A stretch of 64,000 nucleotides of DNA, taken from assembly GCA_001770935.1 (NCBI GenBank), contig MESI01000026.1, positions 103,696 through 167,695 on the forward strand, written 5' to 3'. Position 1 is the first letter of the stretch, and each line of letters begins with the position of its first letter. Position numbers and translations under genes: made by a program. This document shows positions 20,547 through 29,788 of this stretch, piece by piece. This DNA is from Burkholderiales bacterium RIFCSPLOWO2_12_FULL_61_40 (GTDB lineage Bacteria > Pseudomonadota > Gammaproteobacteria > Burkholderiales > Burkholderiaceae_C). The notes beneath the pieces are model-generated. The model was not told the DNA's origin and did no database searches. It was given only the letters and a program-made list of their open reading frames with translations.

Positions 20547-21332
20547 GGCGCGGTTGGTGCGGGCGTACAGGGAAGTCACTTTGTCCATGACTTGCAGCAG
20601 GTTCTCGCTGGTCACGAAGACGTTGCTGGCACCTTTGCCACCGGAGCTGGGGCGTGCCTTGAGGGCCATGTCCAAAAACAGCCATTGTCCATCGGCCAGA
20701 ATCAATTCCTGTTTGATTTCTGGGCTCGTTTCCGGTGCCTTGTGCAGGATGTCCATGGCCGCGACAAACTCGGACCGTGCTTTGGTCATTTCCACGCCGG
20801 AAGCGGCGAAATCAATGTTCCAGGATGCGGATAAATAATATTTGCCCAAACGCTGGGACAGCATGCGCTGGCGTCCTGCAATATTCACCAGTTTGCCAAA
20901 GGGTTTGCCAGAGAGCTGTTCCAGTTGTCCGGTGCCCTTGTTGGACAATTCCAGCACCTTGGCATCCAGCGCCAGCAGCTTGACTGCGTTGGCTTCCGAG
21001 GGGTCCGCTCCAATGAGTAGAGCCTTATAAGCGGACCACTCTGACTCCAGTTGCACATAGGTGTCTCGCACCGCTCCCGCTGGCGCGTAGGCTTTCAGCT
21101 CTACCAATTGCCGGTCAAACAGGGCCATGGACTGTTCCATCACGCGGTTGGCCGCGGGCACCTGAACCTGCTGACCTATGGCCAGATAGGCTTTGGCCAT
21201 GCGCTGCGACAGCATGCGCTGGCGGCCTGCCTTGTTGATGGCGTCGCTCATATCGGTGATTTGTGCACGGGCTGGCGAGAGCAGCGTGGAGGATGCAGCC
21301 AAGACGACAAAATTTCGGCGGTTCAAGTTCAT
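20544..21332 (-). CDS. Periplasmic double PilJ/NarX-type sensor domain protein
   Basis: 262-aa exported protein with a twin-arginine-like leader (MNLNRRNFVVLAASSTLLSPARAQ) and no later membrane span. It holds two PilJ/NarX-type N-terminal sensor repeats, each starting with the same motif: AGRQRMLSQRMAKAY (about residue 35) and AGRQRMLSQRLGKYY (about residue 150). In NarX and NarQ the equivalent P-box binds nitrate or nitrite. There is no signalling output domain, so it may be a free periplasmic ligand-binding partner. It lies beside ybiB and the nitrate cluster. Start at 21332 gives the leader; an ATG 18 bp upstream is also possible. Confidence 0.82.
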   Translation of the reverse strand: MNLNRRNFVVLAASSTLLSPARAQITDMSDAINKAGRQRMLSQRMAKAYLAIGQQVQVPAANRVMEQSMALFDRQLVELKAYAPAGAVRDTYVQLESEWSAYKALLIGADPSEANAVKLLALDAKVLELSNKGTGQLEQLSGKPFGKLVNIAGRQRMLSQRLGKYYLSASWNIDFAASGVEMTKARSEFVAAMDILHKAPETSPEIKQELILADGQWLFLDMALKARPSSGGKGASNVFVTSENLLQVMDKVTSLYARTNRA

Positions 21333-21641
21333 GGAATCAATCTCTGTCAATTCGTGTGAAATGCGAATGTGTTGACCATTCGCATGGCTTCGTTCGATTT
21401 TGCAGGGTTTTCCCTAATATTTGACTGTGTTAGATCAACCTTTTCGCCATAGGGGATACAGGCAAGCCCCCCCGCGTTGTAGTTCTGGCACACAGGAGTC
21501 GCAGTAGGGCCGAATAAACGACCGGTTTGAATGGAGGCCTGCTTTCTGAGCCCTGCCGCACCCTGCTTTTTTATTGTCTGTGGCTGGGTTCTTGGGTGTA
21601 CGATGGGTCTTAAAAATAGGGGCAACACTGAGGAGCTTGCA
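21333..21641. other. Divergent intergenic region
   Basis: About 310 bp between the divergent PilJ-type gene and the diguanylate cyclase gene. It is AT-richer than its surroundings near 21400-21450 and should hold both promoters. I see no sigma-54 site with correct spacing and no clear palindrome. Confidence 0.4.
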
Positions 21642-24272
21642 ATGGCTGTTCATTTCCCAACGGTTGGCTGGTCAGGTGTGCCTGTCCAGAATCAGATTGG
21701 AAGCAATCCCTCGCCCGCGTTTTTGAAATTCGCTCTGGCTGCCCTGGCGGCGGGATCGGTAGCCTATTTTGCGCTGTTGCGCGGCATGACACCGAACTTC
21801 GATTTCCATTGGCTGGTGCCCGCCTTGGGGGTTCTGATTTCTGTGGGGGGCGGGGTGTTGGTATGGCTCGGACGTCTGGTGGGCGCCGTGCGCGTGCTGG
21901 TCTGGGGCGCGTGGTTGTTGGTCACGGTTCTTGCCCTTTTTTGGGGTGGCGTGCGCACTTCCGTCGGCGTGGCTTATCCCGTCATCATTTTGCTGGCGGG
22001 CTGGTTGCTGGATGTGCGTTGGGCCCTTGTGATGTCGGCCCTGACGTTGGGGGCGGCCGGTGCCCTGGGTGTGGCAGAAGTGGTGGGGGTGTTGCCCACT
22101 TTGGTGTACCCGTCGGCAGCCTTTTCCTCTGTGGTGGCGTACGTCCTGATGCTGGCATTATCGAGCGCGGCGGTTTGCCTGCTGCTGCGCTCCTTTCATG
22201 ATCGCCGGTGTGACCTTCACACCTCCAGCGCGTCTGAGGCCCATCGCGCGGCCGAGCTGGCGCTGGCAGAAACCAATGTCCGGCTGCAAACCATCTTTGA
22301 GCACAACCCCGATGCCATGATGATTAGCCGCTTTGCCGACGGCCAGATCACCGATGTGAACCAGGCCTGCGTGCGCATGTTTGGCTATACCCGCGAAGAG
22401 GTGATTGGCAAGACCACGCTGGAGTTGGGCATCTGGGTGCATCTGCAGGACCGCCAGGCGATGGTCGAACCCCTGCGCACCCAGGGGTATTGCGAAAACG
22501 TGGAAAGCGAGTTCCGGCTGAAAGATGGCAGCACCTGCGTGGCTTCGCTGACCGCGGTCCTTGTTCCTTTGCAGGGGGTGCCCCATATCATCAATACCTT
22601 GCGCGACATTACCGCGCGCAAGTGGGCCGAAGACCAGCTCCAGGCCAGCGAGGCCTTGCTGCGCACGACCATGGAGTCCATCGATGAGGGGGTGTTGCTG
22701 GTCTCCCAAAGTGGTGCGGTACTGGGTTTTAATCAGCGCTTCGCAACGCTGTGGCGCGTGCCCCAGGAGATCGCCCAAACCCGCCAGGACGGCGCGCTGT
22801 TGGCCCATGTTCTGGACCAGTTGCTGGAGCCAGAGCAATTCGCGGCCACGGTGCAAAGCCTGTATAACAGCCAGGACGAGGCGCATGACACCTTGCGCTT
22901 CAAAGACGGACGCGTTTTTACCCGCTATACACGGGCTTTGTTGGTGCGCGAGCAGCCGGGGCGGATTTGGTGCTTCAAGGACATCACCCAGCGCAAGCAA
23001 ACCGAAGACCAGTTGGTGGAGAGCCGGGCGCTGCTGAAGACGCTCACGCACGCCATTCCCGACCTGGTGTGGCTCAAGGACCCTGAAGGGGTGTACCTGG
23101 CCTGCAATCAGCGTTTCGAGCAATTTTTTGGCGCAGTGGAAGAGGACATCGTCGGCAAGACTGATTACGATTTTGTGGAGCCGGAGTTGGCCGATTTCTT
23201 TCGTAAACACGACAAGCTGGCAATGTCGCGGGGCAAAGCGTCAGTCAACGAAGAGTGGGTGGGCTTTGCCAGTGATGGCCACCGTGAACTGCTGGAGACC
23301 ACCAAGACGGCCATTTTTGATGGGCAAAGCCGCTTGATCGGGGTGCTGGGCATTGGGCACGACATCACTGATCGCAAGCATGCCGAAAACGAGCTGCGTC
23401 TGTTTGCCAGCGTATTTCTCCACGCCCGCGAAGCCATCATGATCACCGACCCCCAGGGCAGCATTGTGGAGGTCAACGACGCCTTCACCCGCATTACGGG
23501 GTATGAGCGTGCCGAGGTGCAAGGCCTGAACCCGCGTATCTTGAATTCAGGGCACCAGCGCAGCGATTTCTTTGCCGGCATGTGGCGCGATTTGAACGCG
23601 CAGGGCTACTGGTACGGCGAGGTGTGGAACAGGCGGAAAAATGGCGAAGTGTTTGCGGTCATGCAAACCATCAGCGCCGTGAAAGATGCCCACGGCCAGC
23701 TGCAGCACTATGTGGCGCTGTTTTCGGACATTACCGCCATCAAGGAGAACGAGAAGAAGTTGGAGCATATTGCCCATTACGACGCGCTCACCAGCCTGCC
23801 CAACCGGGTGTTGCTGGCAGACCGCCTGCAGCAGGCGCTGGCGCGTTCGCAGCGCCGTGAGCAACTGGTGGCGGTGGCCTACCTTGACCTGGATGGTTTT
23901 AAAGCGATTAACGACAATTTTGGACACGACGCGGGCGACTATTTGCTGGCTGCTTTGGCTGCGCGCATGCGGCTGTCCCTGCGCGAGGGCGACACTCTGG
24001 CCCGTTTGGGGGGAGATGAGTTTGTGGCGGTGCTCCTGGACCTGGTGGATGTGGGTTCCACTGATCCGCTGCTCCTGCGGCTTTTGGCTGCGGCGGCCCA
24101 TCCGGTAGAGTTTGGTGAGCGCATTTTGCAGGTTTCGGCCAGCCTGGGGGTTACCTTTTTTCCGCAATCCGGGGAGGTGGATTCTGACCAGCTGTTACGC
24201 CAGGCGGACCAGGCCATGTACCGGGCAAAGATGGCGGGCAAGAATTGTTATCACGTCTTTGACACCGCCTAG
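21642..24272 (+). CDS. Membrane PAS-GGDEF diguanylate cyclase
   Basis: 876-aa inner-membrane signalling protein. Residues ~25-190 form about six transmembrane helices, followed by four PAS/PAC repeats (starting near residues 215, 335, 460 and 585) and a C-terminal GGDEF domain. The catalytic motif [13 protein letters not shown] is intact, with an REGD RxxD inhibitory site at correct spacing, so cyclic-di-GMP synthesis is expected. ATG 21642 follows a GAGGAG site by 8 nt; an upstream in-frame ATG at 21603 is weaker. No EAL domain. Its stop shares the CTAG tetranucleotide with the nasA stop on the other strand. Confidence 0.92.
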   Translation: MAVHFPTVGWSGVPVQNQIGSNPSPAFLKFALAALAAGSVAYFALLRGMTPNFDFHWLVPALGVLISVGGGVLVWLGRLVGAVRVLVWGAWLLVTVLALFWGGVRTSVGVAYPVIILLAGWLLDVRWALVMSALTLGAAGALGVAEVVGVLPTLVYPSAAFSSVVAYVLMLALSSAAVCLLLRSFHDRRCDLHTSSASEAHRAAELALAETNVRLQTIFEHNPDAMMISRFADGQITDVNQACVRMFGYTREEVIGKTTLELGIWVHLQDRQAMVEPLRTQGYCENVESEFRLKDGSTCVASLTAVLVPLQGVPHIINTLRDITARKWAEDQLQASEALLRTTMESIDEGVLLVSQSGAVLGFNQRFATLWRVPQEIAQTRQDGALLAHVLDQLLEPEQFAATVQSLYNSQDEAHDTLRFKDGRVFTRYTRALLVREQPGRIWCFKDITQRKQTEDQLVESRALLKTLTHAIPDLVWLKDPEGVYLACNQRFEQFFGAVEEDIVGKTDYDFVEPELADFFRKHDKLAMSRGKASVNEEWVGFASDGHRELLETTKTAIFDGQSRLIGVLGIGHDITDRKHAENELRLFASVFLHAREAIMITDPQGSIVEVNDAFTRITGYERAEVQGLNPRILNSGHQRSDFFAGMWRDLNAQGYWYGEVWNRRKNGEVFAVMQTISAVKDAHGQLQHYVALFSDITAIKENEKKLEHIAHYDALTSLPNRVLLADRLQQALARSQRREQLVAVAYLDLDGFKAINDNFGHDAGDYLLAALAARMRLSLREGDTLARLGGDEFVAVLLDLVDVGSTDPLLLRLLAAAAHPVEFGERILQVSASLGVTFFPQSGEVDSDQLLRQADQAMYRAKMAGKNCYHVFDTA

Positions 24273-27061
24273 TGTGGGCTGGCGCGCACCCTGCGCTGCA
24301 GTTCCGGCACGCAGGAGCCGCAGTTGGTGCCGCATTGCAGGCTGGCTTGCAGCGAGGCCAGGCGCTCCTTGTCGGTGCCGCCGCAGCGGCCCAGATGCGC
24401 CTCAATGGCCACATCGGTCACGTTGAAGCAGGTGCACACCACCTTGCCACGCGACACCACGGCGACCGGCGGCTTGGCGCCCGGCACCAGCAGGGCGCGG
24501 CCATACGAGTGGGCGGGCAGCTCGTCTTGCAGCAGGGTCTTGATCCAGCTCTGGGCACTGGTGTCACCGGCCAGCATGAAGCCTTCCAGCGTGACCTTGG
24601 CCTCGCCATCCACCAGTTTGACCGTGCGGCGCTGGCCGCGTTTTTTGTCGGCGTAGCGCAGGATGTGGGGACCGGCGAGGTTCAAGAGGGTTTCGATCTG
24701 GTGCAGCAGCTCGTCGGCGGGCGCCTCGTGCCCGGCGGCGCGAAACAGCACGCCGTTGCGTTCCACCGTGGAACCGTCGGCGGGGGCGTTGTTGGAAAAA
24801 AGGGTGCAACTGGCAAAGGGGAAGCGCACCATCAGGGCCTGCAACTCGGCACGGGCCGCCAGCACCTGCCCAGGCGGCAACCAGGCCACTGCCAGCAGGG
24901 ACCGCGGCAGGTCGGCCTTCAGGATTTTGATGGCCGTGTGTTTGAATTCGGGCTGTTTGGAGTCCGGGCAGTAGGCGGAGGTGGTCAGCGCGTTGATGCC
25001 CGCCAGCCGGTGGCCGGTGCTGGCCTGGCCGCTCAAAAATTCATCCCCCCAGTGCATGGCCATGAAGGCCTGGTTGCGGCCCAGCTCGGTGCTGGCCTGC
25101 ACCGGCACCACAATGGTGCCGCGCTTGCTGGTGACGTAGGCCAGCTCGCCGTCTTGCAGGCCGTGGCGGGCCATGTCCTGCGGGTGTATCTGGATGGCGG
25201 GCTCGCTCACATGGCCAAACAGCCGCCCCAGGGTGCCGGTGCGGCTCATGCCGTGCCACTGGTCGCGCAGGCGCCCGGTGGTGAGCGAAAACGGGTAGCG
25301 GGATTCGCGCGGTTCGGCCACCGGGCGGTAGGGCGTGGCAACGAAGCGGGCTTTGCCGTCCGGCGTGGGGAAAATGCCGTCTTCGTACAGGCGCGTTCTG
25401 CCCTGGGTTTGGCCCTCCGGCAGGGGCCATTGTTGGGGTGCCTGTTCGAGCATGGCGTAGGACATGCCGCTGATGTCCAGGTCGCGGCCTCGGGTGGATG
25501 CGCGGTGTTCTTGCCAGATTTGCTCAGAGGTGGTGTAGGCGAACAACGTTGTCGGTTGCGCCGCAATGGCTTTCTCCAGGCGCTGGGCGAAGTCGGTGGC
25601 GATGTGCCAGTCGGGGCGGGTCTGGCCTGGGGCGTTGACTGCGGCGCGCACGCGGGAGATGCGCCGTTCGCTGTTGGTGACCGTGCCTTCTTTCTCGCCC
25701 CAGGTGCTGGCGGGCAGCAGCAGGTCGGCAAAGCGGGCGGTGGCGGTGCTGGCAAAGGCTTCTTGCACCACCACCAGTTCGGCGCGCTCCAGCGCGCGGC
25801 GCACGGTGGCCTGGTCGGGCATGCTTTGGGCCGGGTTGGTGCAGGCGATCCACAGCGCCTTGATTTCCCCATCGGCGGCGGCCTGGAACATCTCCACGGC
25901 CGTTTTGCCCGGCTGGGCGGGCACCTCGGCCACGCCCCACAGGGCCGCCACTTCGGCGCGGTGCGCGGGATTGGCCAGGTCGCGGTGGCCGCTGAGCAGG
26001 TTGGACAGTCCGCCCACCTCGCGCCCGCCCATGGCGTTGGGCTGGCCGGTCAAGGAAAACGGCCCGGCGCCGGGCTTGCCGATCTGGCCCGTGGCCAGGT
26101 GCAGATTGATGAGCGCGGTGTTTTTGGCCGTGCCGCTGCTGGACTGGTTCAGGCCCTGGCAGTACAGGCTCAGGGTGGCGGGGGAGGTGGCAAACAGGCG
26201 CGCCGCCTCAATCAGGGCGTCTTGGCTGATGCCGCAGATCTGGGCCACCAGCTCGGGTGTGCAGTCGCGCACCAGGGTTTTGAGCGCCTCGAACCCGCTG
26301 GTGTGGGCGGCGATGTAGGCGGTATCCAGCCAGCCTTCCCACAGCATGGTGTGCAGCATGCCGTTGAAAAGCATCACATCGGTGCCGGGCTGGACGGCCA
26401 AGTGCAGGTCGGCAATCTCGGCAGTGTCGGTGCGCCGGGGGTCGCAGTAGATGATTTTCAGCGCGGGGTTGGCGCGTTTGGCGTCTTCGATGCGCCTGAA
26501 CAAAATGGGGTGCGCAAAGGCCGTGTTGGAGCCGGTGATGAAGATGCACTGCGCGTGGTTCACATCGTCATAACAGGCCGGGGGCGCATCGGCGCCCAGG
26601 CTTTGTTTGTAGCCGGCTACCGCGCTGCTCATGCACAGGCGCGAGTTGGTGTCGATGTTGTTGGTGCCAATCAGGCCCTTGGCCAGCTTGTTGAAGACGT
26701 AATAGTCTTCGGTCAGCAACTGGCCCGAGACGTAAAAGCCCACCGCGTCCGCTCCGTGTTTGCGGATGATGTTGGCAAAACCTGCGCTGGCGTGGTCCAG
26801 CGCGGCGTCCCAGGACACGGGCTGGGCGGCTTCTCCGCGCGCAAACCGCTGCATAGGCTGCAACAGGCGGGCCTGCCGCGTCACCGCCGCGCTGGCGGTC
26901 AGGTGCAGGGTGGAGCCCTTGGTGCACAGGCGGCCGAAATTGGCCGGGTGCTCGGGGTCGCCCCGCACGCCGGTGATCTGCCCGCCCTGGGCGGTGATGA
27001 TGACGCCGCAACCCACGCCACAGTAGGGGCAGGTGGAGCGTGTTTCTTGGGGAAATGTCAT
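24269..27061 (-). CDS. nasA: Assimilatory nitrate reductase catalytic subunit, NasA type
   Basis: 930-aa cytoplasmic molybdenum bis-PGD enzyme that should reduce nitrate to nitrite for assimilation. The 4Fe-4S motif CPYCGVGCGV is at the N-terminus, with CTKGSTLH completing it. The molybdopterin core includes LLTEDYYVFNKLAKGLIGTNN and NSRLCMSSAVAGYK, then the dinucleotide-binding domain (GRLRDQWHGMSRTG). The last ~55 residues form a BFD-like [2Fe-2S] domain (CTCFNVTD ... QCGTNCGSCVPELQR) that should accept electrons. There is no Tat signal. The start overlaps the preceding 131-aa gene by 4 bp, so it is coupled to the DmsBC unit. Confidence 0.9.
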   Translation of the reverse strand: MTFPQETRSTCPYCGVGCGVIITAQGGQITGVRGDPEHPANFGRLCTKGSTLHLTASAAVTRQARLLQPMQRFARGEAAQPVSWDAALDHASAGFANIIRKHGADAVGFYVSGQLLTEDYYVFNKLAKGLIGTNNIDTNSRLCMSSAVAGYKQSLGADAPPACYDDVNHAQCIFITGSNTAFAHPILFRRIEDAKRANPALKIIYCDPRRTDTAEIADLHLAVQPGTDVMLFNGMLHTMLWEGWLDTAYIAAHTSGFEALKTLVRDCTPELVAQICGISQDALIEAARLFATSPATLSLYCQGLNQSSSGTAKNTALINLHLATGQIGKPGAGPFSLTGQPNAMGGREVGGLSNLLSGHRDLANPAHRAEVAALWGVAEVPAQPGKTAVEMFQAAADGEIKALWIACTNPAQSMPDQATVRRALERAELVVVQEAFASTATARFADLLLPASTWGEKEGTVTNSERRISRVRAAVNAPGQTRPDWHIATDFAQRLEKAIAAQPTTLFAYTTSEQIWQEHRASTRGRDLDISGMSYAMLEQAPQQWPLPEGQTQGRTRLYEDGIFPTPDGKARFVATPYRPVAEPRESRYPFSLTTGRLRDQWHGMSRTGTLGRLFGHVSEPAIQIHPQDMARHGLQDGELAYVTSKRGTIVVPVQASTELGRNQAFMAMHWGDEFLSGQASTGHRLAGINALTTSAYCPDSKQPEFKHTAIKILKADLPRSLLAVAWLPPGQVLAARAELQALMVRFPFASCTLFSNNAPADGSTVERNGVLFRAAGHEAPADELLHQIETLLNLAGPHILRYADKKRGQRRTVKLVDGEAKVTLEGFMLAGDTSAQSWIKTLLQDELPAHSYGRALLVPGAKPPVAVVSRGKVVCTCFNVTDVAIEAHLGRCGGTDKERLASLQASLQCGTNCGSCVPELQRRVRASPH

Positions 27062-27453
27062 GGATGGGGATTGTCGGCACTTGCTCCCACTTGCGGGCGC
27101 TCGGTGTTGGGTACCCATTCCCACCATGTGTGTTGGCCGTCCAGCGTGTGGTCTTGCGTGCGAAAAACATTCCAGGTGACCAGGTAGTCGGGGTTTTCCA
27201 TGTCCATGCCCGACGGCGCATGCCGGTACCGCCCCGCAGGGGCTTTGAACCAGGCTTCCAGGTTGGGCGGCACGATGAAATCGGCCGCCGCCACGGCCGG
27301 GTCGCTGTGGCGCAGGGCAATGGAAATGCCGTTTTCGGCGTCCACCTTGACCACCTGCCCTGCGCACTGGTTTTGCTTCATCAGCTCGCCTTGGGTATCA
27401 AAATAGGACACGCCGATGACGCAGGTTTTTTGCAGCAAGTCTTCCAGTTGCAT
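27058..27453 (-). CDS. Conserved-looking small protein between DmsBC and NasA, 131 aa
   Basis: I cannot name this protein. It starts LEDLLQKTCVIGVSYFD, has a beta-rich pattern (AGQVVKVDAENGISIALRH), a proline-rich FIVPPNLEAWFKAP segment and ends with YLVTWNVFRTQ and HTWWEWVPN. No Cys cluster, membrane span or signal peptide. It sits 17 bp after the DmsBC fusion and overlaps nasA by ATGA, so it is an obligate member of that operon by position. An assembly factor or extra subunit is possible; this is inference. Confidence 0.8.
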   Translation of the reverse strand: MQLEDLLQKTCVIGVSYFDTQGELMKQNQCAGQVVKVDAENGISIALRHSDPAVAAADFIVPPNLEAWFKAPAGRYRHAPSGMDMENPDYLVTWNVFRTQDHTLDGQHTWWEWVPNTERPQVGASADNPHP

Positions 27454-27470
27454 GGTCTACTCCAGGGCGT

Positions 27471-29501
27471 TCAATGGCGCAAAGGTGCCACGCCCACCTG
27501 GGGCATATTGGCCAGGCCGATGTCGCGGGCATGGTCTTCAAAACCCTTGTTCTTCCAGAAGAAGGCGCCGGGCATGGTGGTGGGGATCACCAGCACGTAA
27601 AACAGGGCGCGGCCCATCAGGCTGGTGGCGATCTGTGTGACGCCCACCACGGCCAGGCCCAGCAGGGTGGTGGCGTTCACCGTGTCCAGCACCAGCATGC
27701 TGGTCAGTAGCGCACAGGCCAGCAGCAGGTTCACACCCAGCAGGGCATTGCGCAGCACATAGGTTTTGCCAAAGGTGGTGGTCTGGATGTAGTAAGACGC
27801 GCCGCCTTCGTGCTCGGCCGCCCCCATGGCACGGCTGTGCGCGGTGTGGCCAATGCCCTCGACCAGCATGCCCAGGCACAACACGGCAGCGCTCACGCTG
27901 GCGACATTGAGCACACTCTCACCGGCATAGACCAGCGTGGCCATGGTGACCGTACCCACCAGCAAGGCGCCCAAAGACAGCGCACTGCCGCCAAAGGCCG
28001 TGGCCACTTGCCAGTGGTTCCAGAAGGGGCGGGCCTTGATGCGGTAGCACTTGACCATGTAGTACAGCCCGGCCGCACTGCCCAGCACCGCCAGGTAGCC
28101 CAGCACGGTGGCGAAGGCGCCGGCCAGTTGGTTGCTGATCAGCACCGTGGTGTCGCGCCCCAACACGGCGGTAAACAGCGCCTGGAACAGGCTGTTGCCC
28201 GGCAGGCTGAACACCATGTGCAGGCCCAGCATGCCCATGAAGACGGCAATGCCCAGGCCTTCACGCGACACCGGTGAATGGCGCAGGTTGTTGAAGCCCC
28301 GGTAAAAGCGCTGCGGCTTGCCCAGGTGCATGGTGGACATGAACAGGCCAAAGGCCACCAGCAGGAAGCACACCAGGGCCAGCGGCACATACAGGGCCGA
28401 CTGGGCAAAGGCGGTAAAGCCCGCCAGCCCGGCCTGTGCACCCAAAAAGGCCAGCGCAAACGCCCCGGCCGCTGTTTGCGCGGCCAGCGTGAACAGCACC
28501 AGCGGGTTTTCGCGCGAGCTCAGGCGCGCCAGATTCCAGTGCTGGGCCTTGCCCTTCTTCTGGTCGATGGCGGGGCGGTAGCGGCCCTTGTCGTCCTTGT
28601 GGTACTTCACCGGCATGGAGTCGGTGCGCTTCATCTCGTCGGGCAGCTGCTTGATCTGCTGGAAGCGGATATTGGGGTGGGTGATCTCAAAGCTGGGGAA
28701 GCCGGGAATCTCCACACGCGCCTGTTCCCGCCCGCCGGGGATGTTTTCGATCACGCCAAAGTCCAGCGCATTGCCCACGCAGGCCGACACGCAGGCGGGC
28801 TTGAGGCCCACTTCCAGCCGGTCCACGCACATATTGCATTTGGAGACCTGGCCCTTGACCGGGTCGAGCTGGGGCGCATTGTAGGGGCAGACCCAGGTGC
28901 AGTAGCCGCAGCCAAAGCAGGTTTCGGGGTCTTGCAGCACGGCGCCGTATTCCACATGCTTGGTGTAGGCGCGGGTGGGGCAGCCCTTGAGGCACACCGG
29001 ATCATCGCAATGGTTGCAGGCCATGGAGATGTTCATGCGCTTGTAGTCGGGGTAGCTGCCGCCTTCCACATAACCCACCGAGCGGAAAGCCAGATGCGCC
29101 GGGTTCTCGTTTTTCTCGCTGCAGGCCGCTTCGCAGGCGTGGCAGCCGATGCAGTTGTCGGCCGTGAAGAAAAAACCGTGCTGTTTGTTGCGGTTGGGGT
29201 TGGTGCCCACCGCCGGGTTCTCGTTGATAAACATGGACCGGCCGACCGGCAACTTGCCCTGGGTGTGGTCTATCAGATCGATCTTCTGGCCGTAGCGGTT
29301 GGTGTCGGCATGGGTCTTGTCGTTCAAAAAGGCGTAGACCTGTTCTTCGGTGCGGATCTCCCAGATCTTGCGCTCCCCAGTTTGGGGCGCTTTGGAGGCG
29401 CAGCCACCACTACCGCACTCCGGCTTTCCACATCCGCCCCCTGTTGGGGCAGATGCAGGCTCCGCGATCCGTGCGTTGTGTAGGGAGGTGTTGTCTTTCA
29501 T
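27471..29501 (-). CDS. DmsB-DmsC fusion: ferredoxin subunit joined to quinol-oxidising membrane anchor
   Basis: 676-aa fusion. Residues ~1-35 are a Cys-rich extension (GGGCGKPECGSGGC). Residues ~100-260 form a DmsB/NrfC-type domain with four 4Fe-4S motifs (CIGCHACEAACSEKN, CNHCDDPVCLKGCPT, CFGCGYCTWVCPYN, CNMCVDRLEVGLKPACVSAC). From ~335 on there are eight or so membrane helices of the DmsC/NrfD-like anchor. No signal peptide, so the Fe-S part should face the cytoplasm. It likely carries electrons from quinol to the NasA encoded two genes downstream. First gene of a unit with its own sigma-54 promoter. Confidence 0.88.
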   Translation of the reverse strand: MKDNTSLHNARIAEPASAPTGGGCGKPECGSGGCASKAPQTGERKIWEIRTEEQVYAFLNDKTHADTNRYGQKIDLIDHTQGKLPVGRSMFINENPAVGTNPNRNKQHGFFFTADNCIGCHACEAACSEKNENPAHLAFRSVGYVEGGSYPDYKRMNISMACNHCDDPVCLKGCPTRAYTKHVEYGAVLQDPETCFGCGYCTWVCPYNAPQLDPVKGQVSKCNMCVDRLEVGLKPACVSACVGNALDFGVIENIPGGREQARVEIPGFPSFEITHPNIRFQQIKQLPDEMKRTDSMPVKYHKDDKGRYRPAIDQKKGKAQHWNLARLSSRENPLVLFTLAAQTAAGAFALAFLGAQAGLAGFTAFAQSALYVPLALVCFLLVAFGLFMSTMHLGKPQRFYRGFNNLRHSPVSREGLGIAVFMGMLGLHMVFSLPGNSLFQALFTAVLGRDTTVLISNQLAGAFATVLGYLAVLGSAAGLYYMVKCYRIKARPFWNHWQVATAFGGSALSLGALLVGTVTMATLVYAGESVLNVASVSAAVLCLGMLVEGIGHTAHSRAMGAAEHEGGASYYIQTTTFGKTYVLRNALLGVNLLLACALLTSMLVLDTVNATTLLGLAVVGVTQIATSLMGRALFYVLVIPTTMPGAFFWKNKGFEDHARDIGLANMPQVGVAPLRH

Positions 29502-29539
29502 GGCGATATTCCTTGATATGCATCAATGGTGTGCGCGAA

Positions 29540-29556
29540 TGCAAGGAGCGTGCCGG
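29540..29556 (-). promoter_or_regulatory. Sigma-54 promoter for the DmsBC-NasA unit
   Basis: On the minus strand: CCGGCACGCTCCTTGCA. The GGCACG (-24) and TTGCA (-12) elements have the required spacing. Predicted transcription starts near 29530, giving a short leader with an AAGGAA ribosome site before the ATG at 29501. This suggests NtrC-type nitrogen control. Confidence 0.75.
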
Positions 29557-29788
29557 TAAATGGGTGCCTTTTCTAGGTCCTGGTGTGTTATGCATTCCGG
29601 TCAAAGACGCCAGCAGTTCCGGTCCCAAGAAACTACCTGATTCGATTTACTAATTTGTAGCGCGTGGCAGTCGGTTGTGCGGCGGGAGCGGTCTTTCAAG
29701 TGCGTAATCCCATTGGGATATAGTCGTTTAAAGAATCCATCATTTGTTCATTCGCCAGACCACACAAACTCCAACAGAATCGCCCTTA

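Noticed and set aside
21450..21520. Sigma-54 promoter before the diguanylate cyclase gene (TTCTGGCACACAGGAGTCGCAG)
   Set aside because: The -24-like and -12-like parts are two bases too far apart for sigma-54.
24272..27187. Open frame of about 970 codons antisense to nasA
   Set aside because: Shadow of nasA; its composition is typical of antisense of GC-rich coding sequence.
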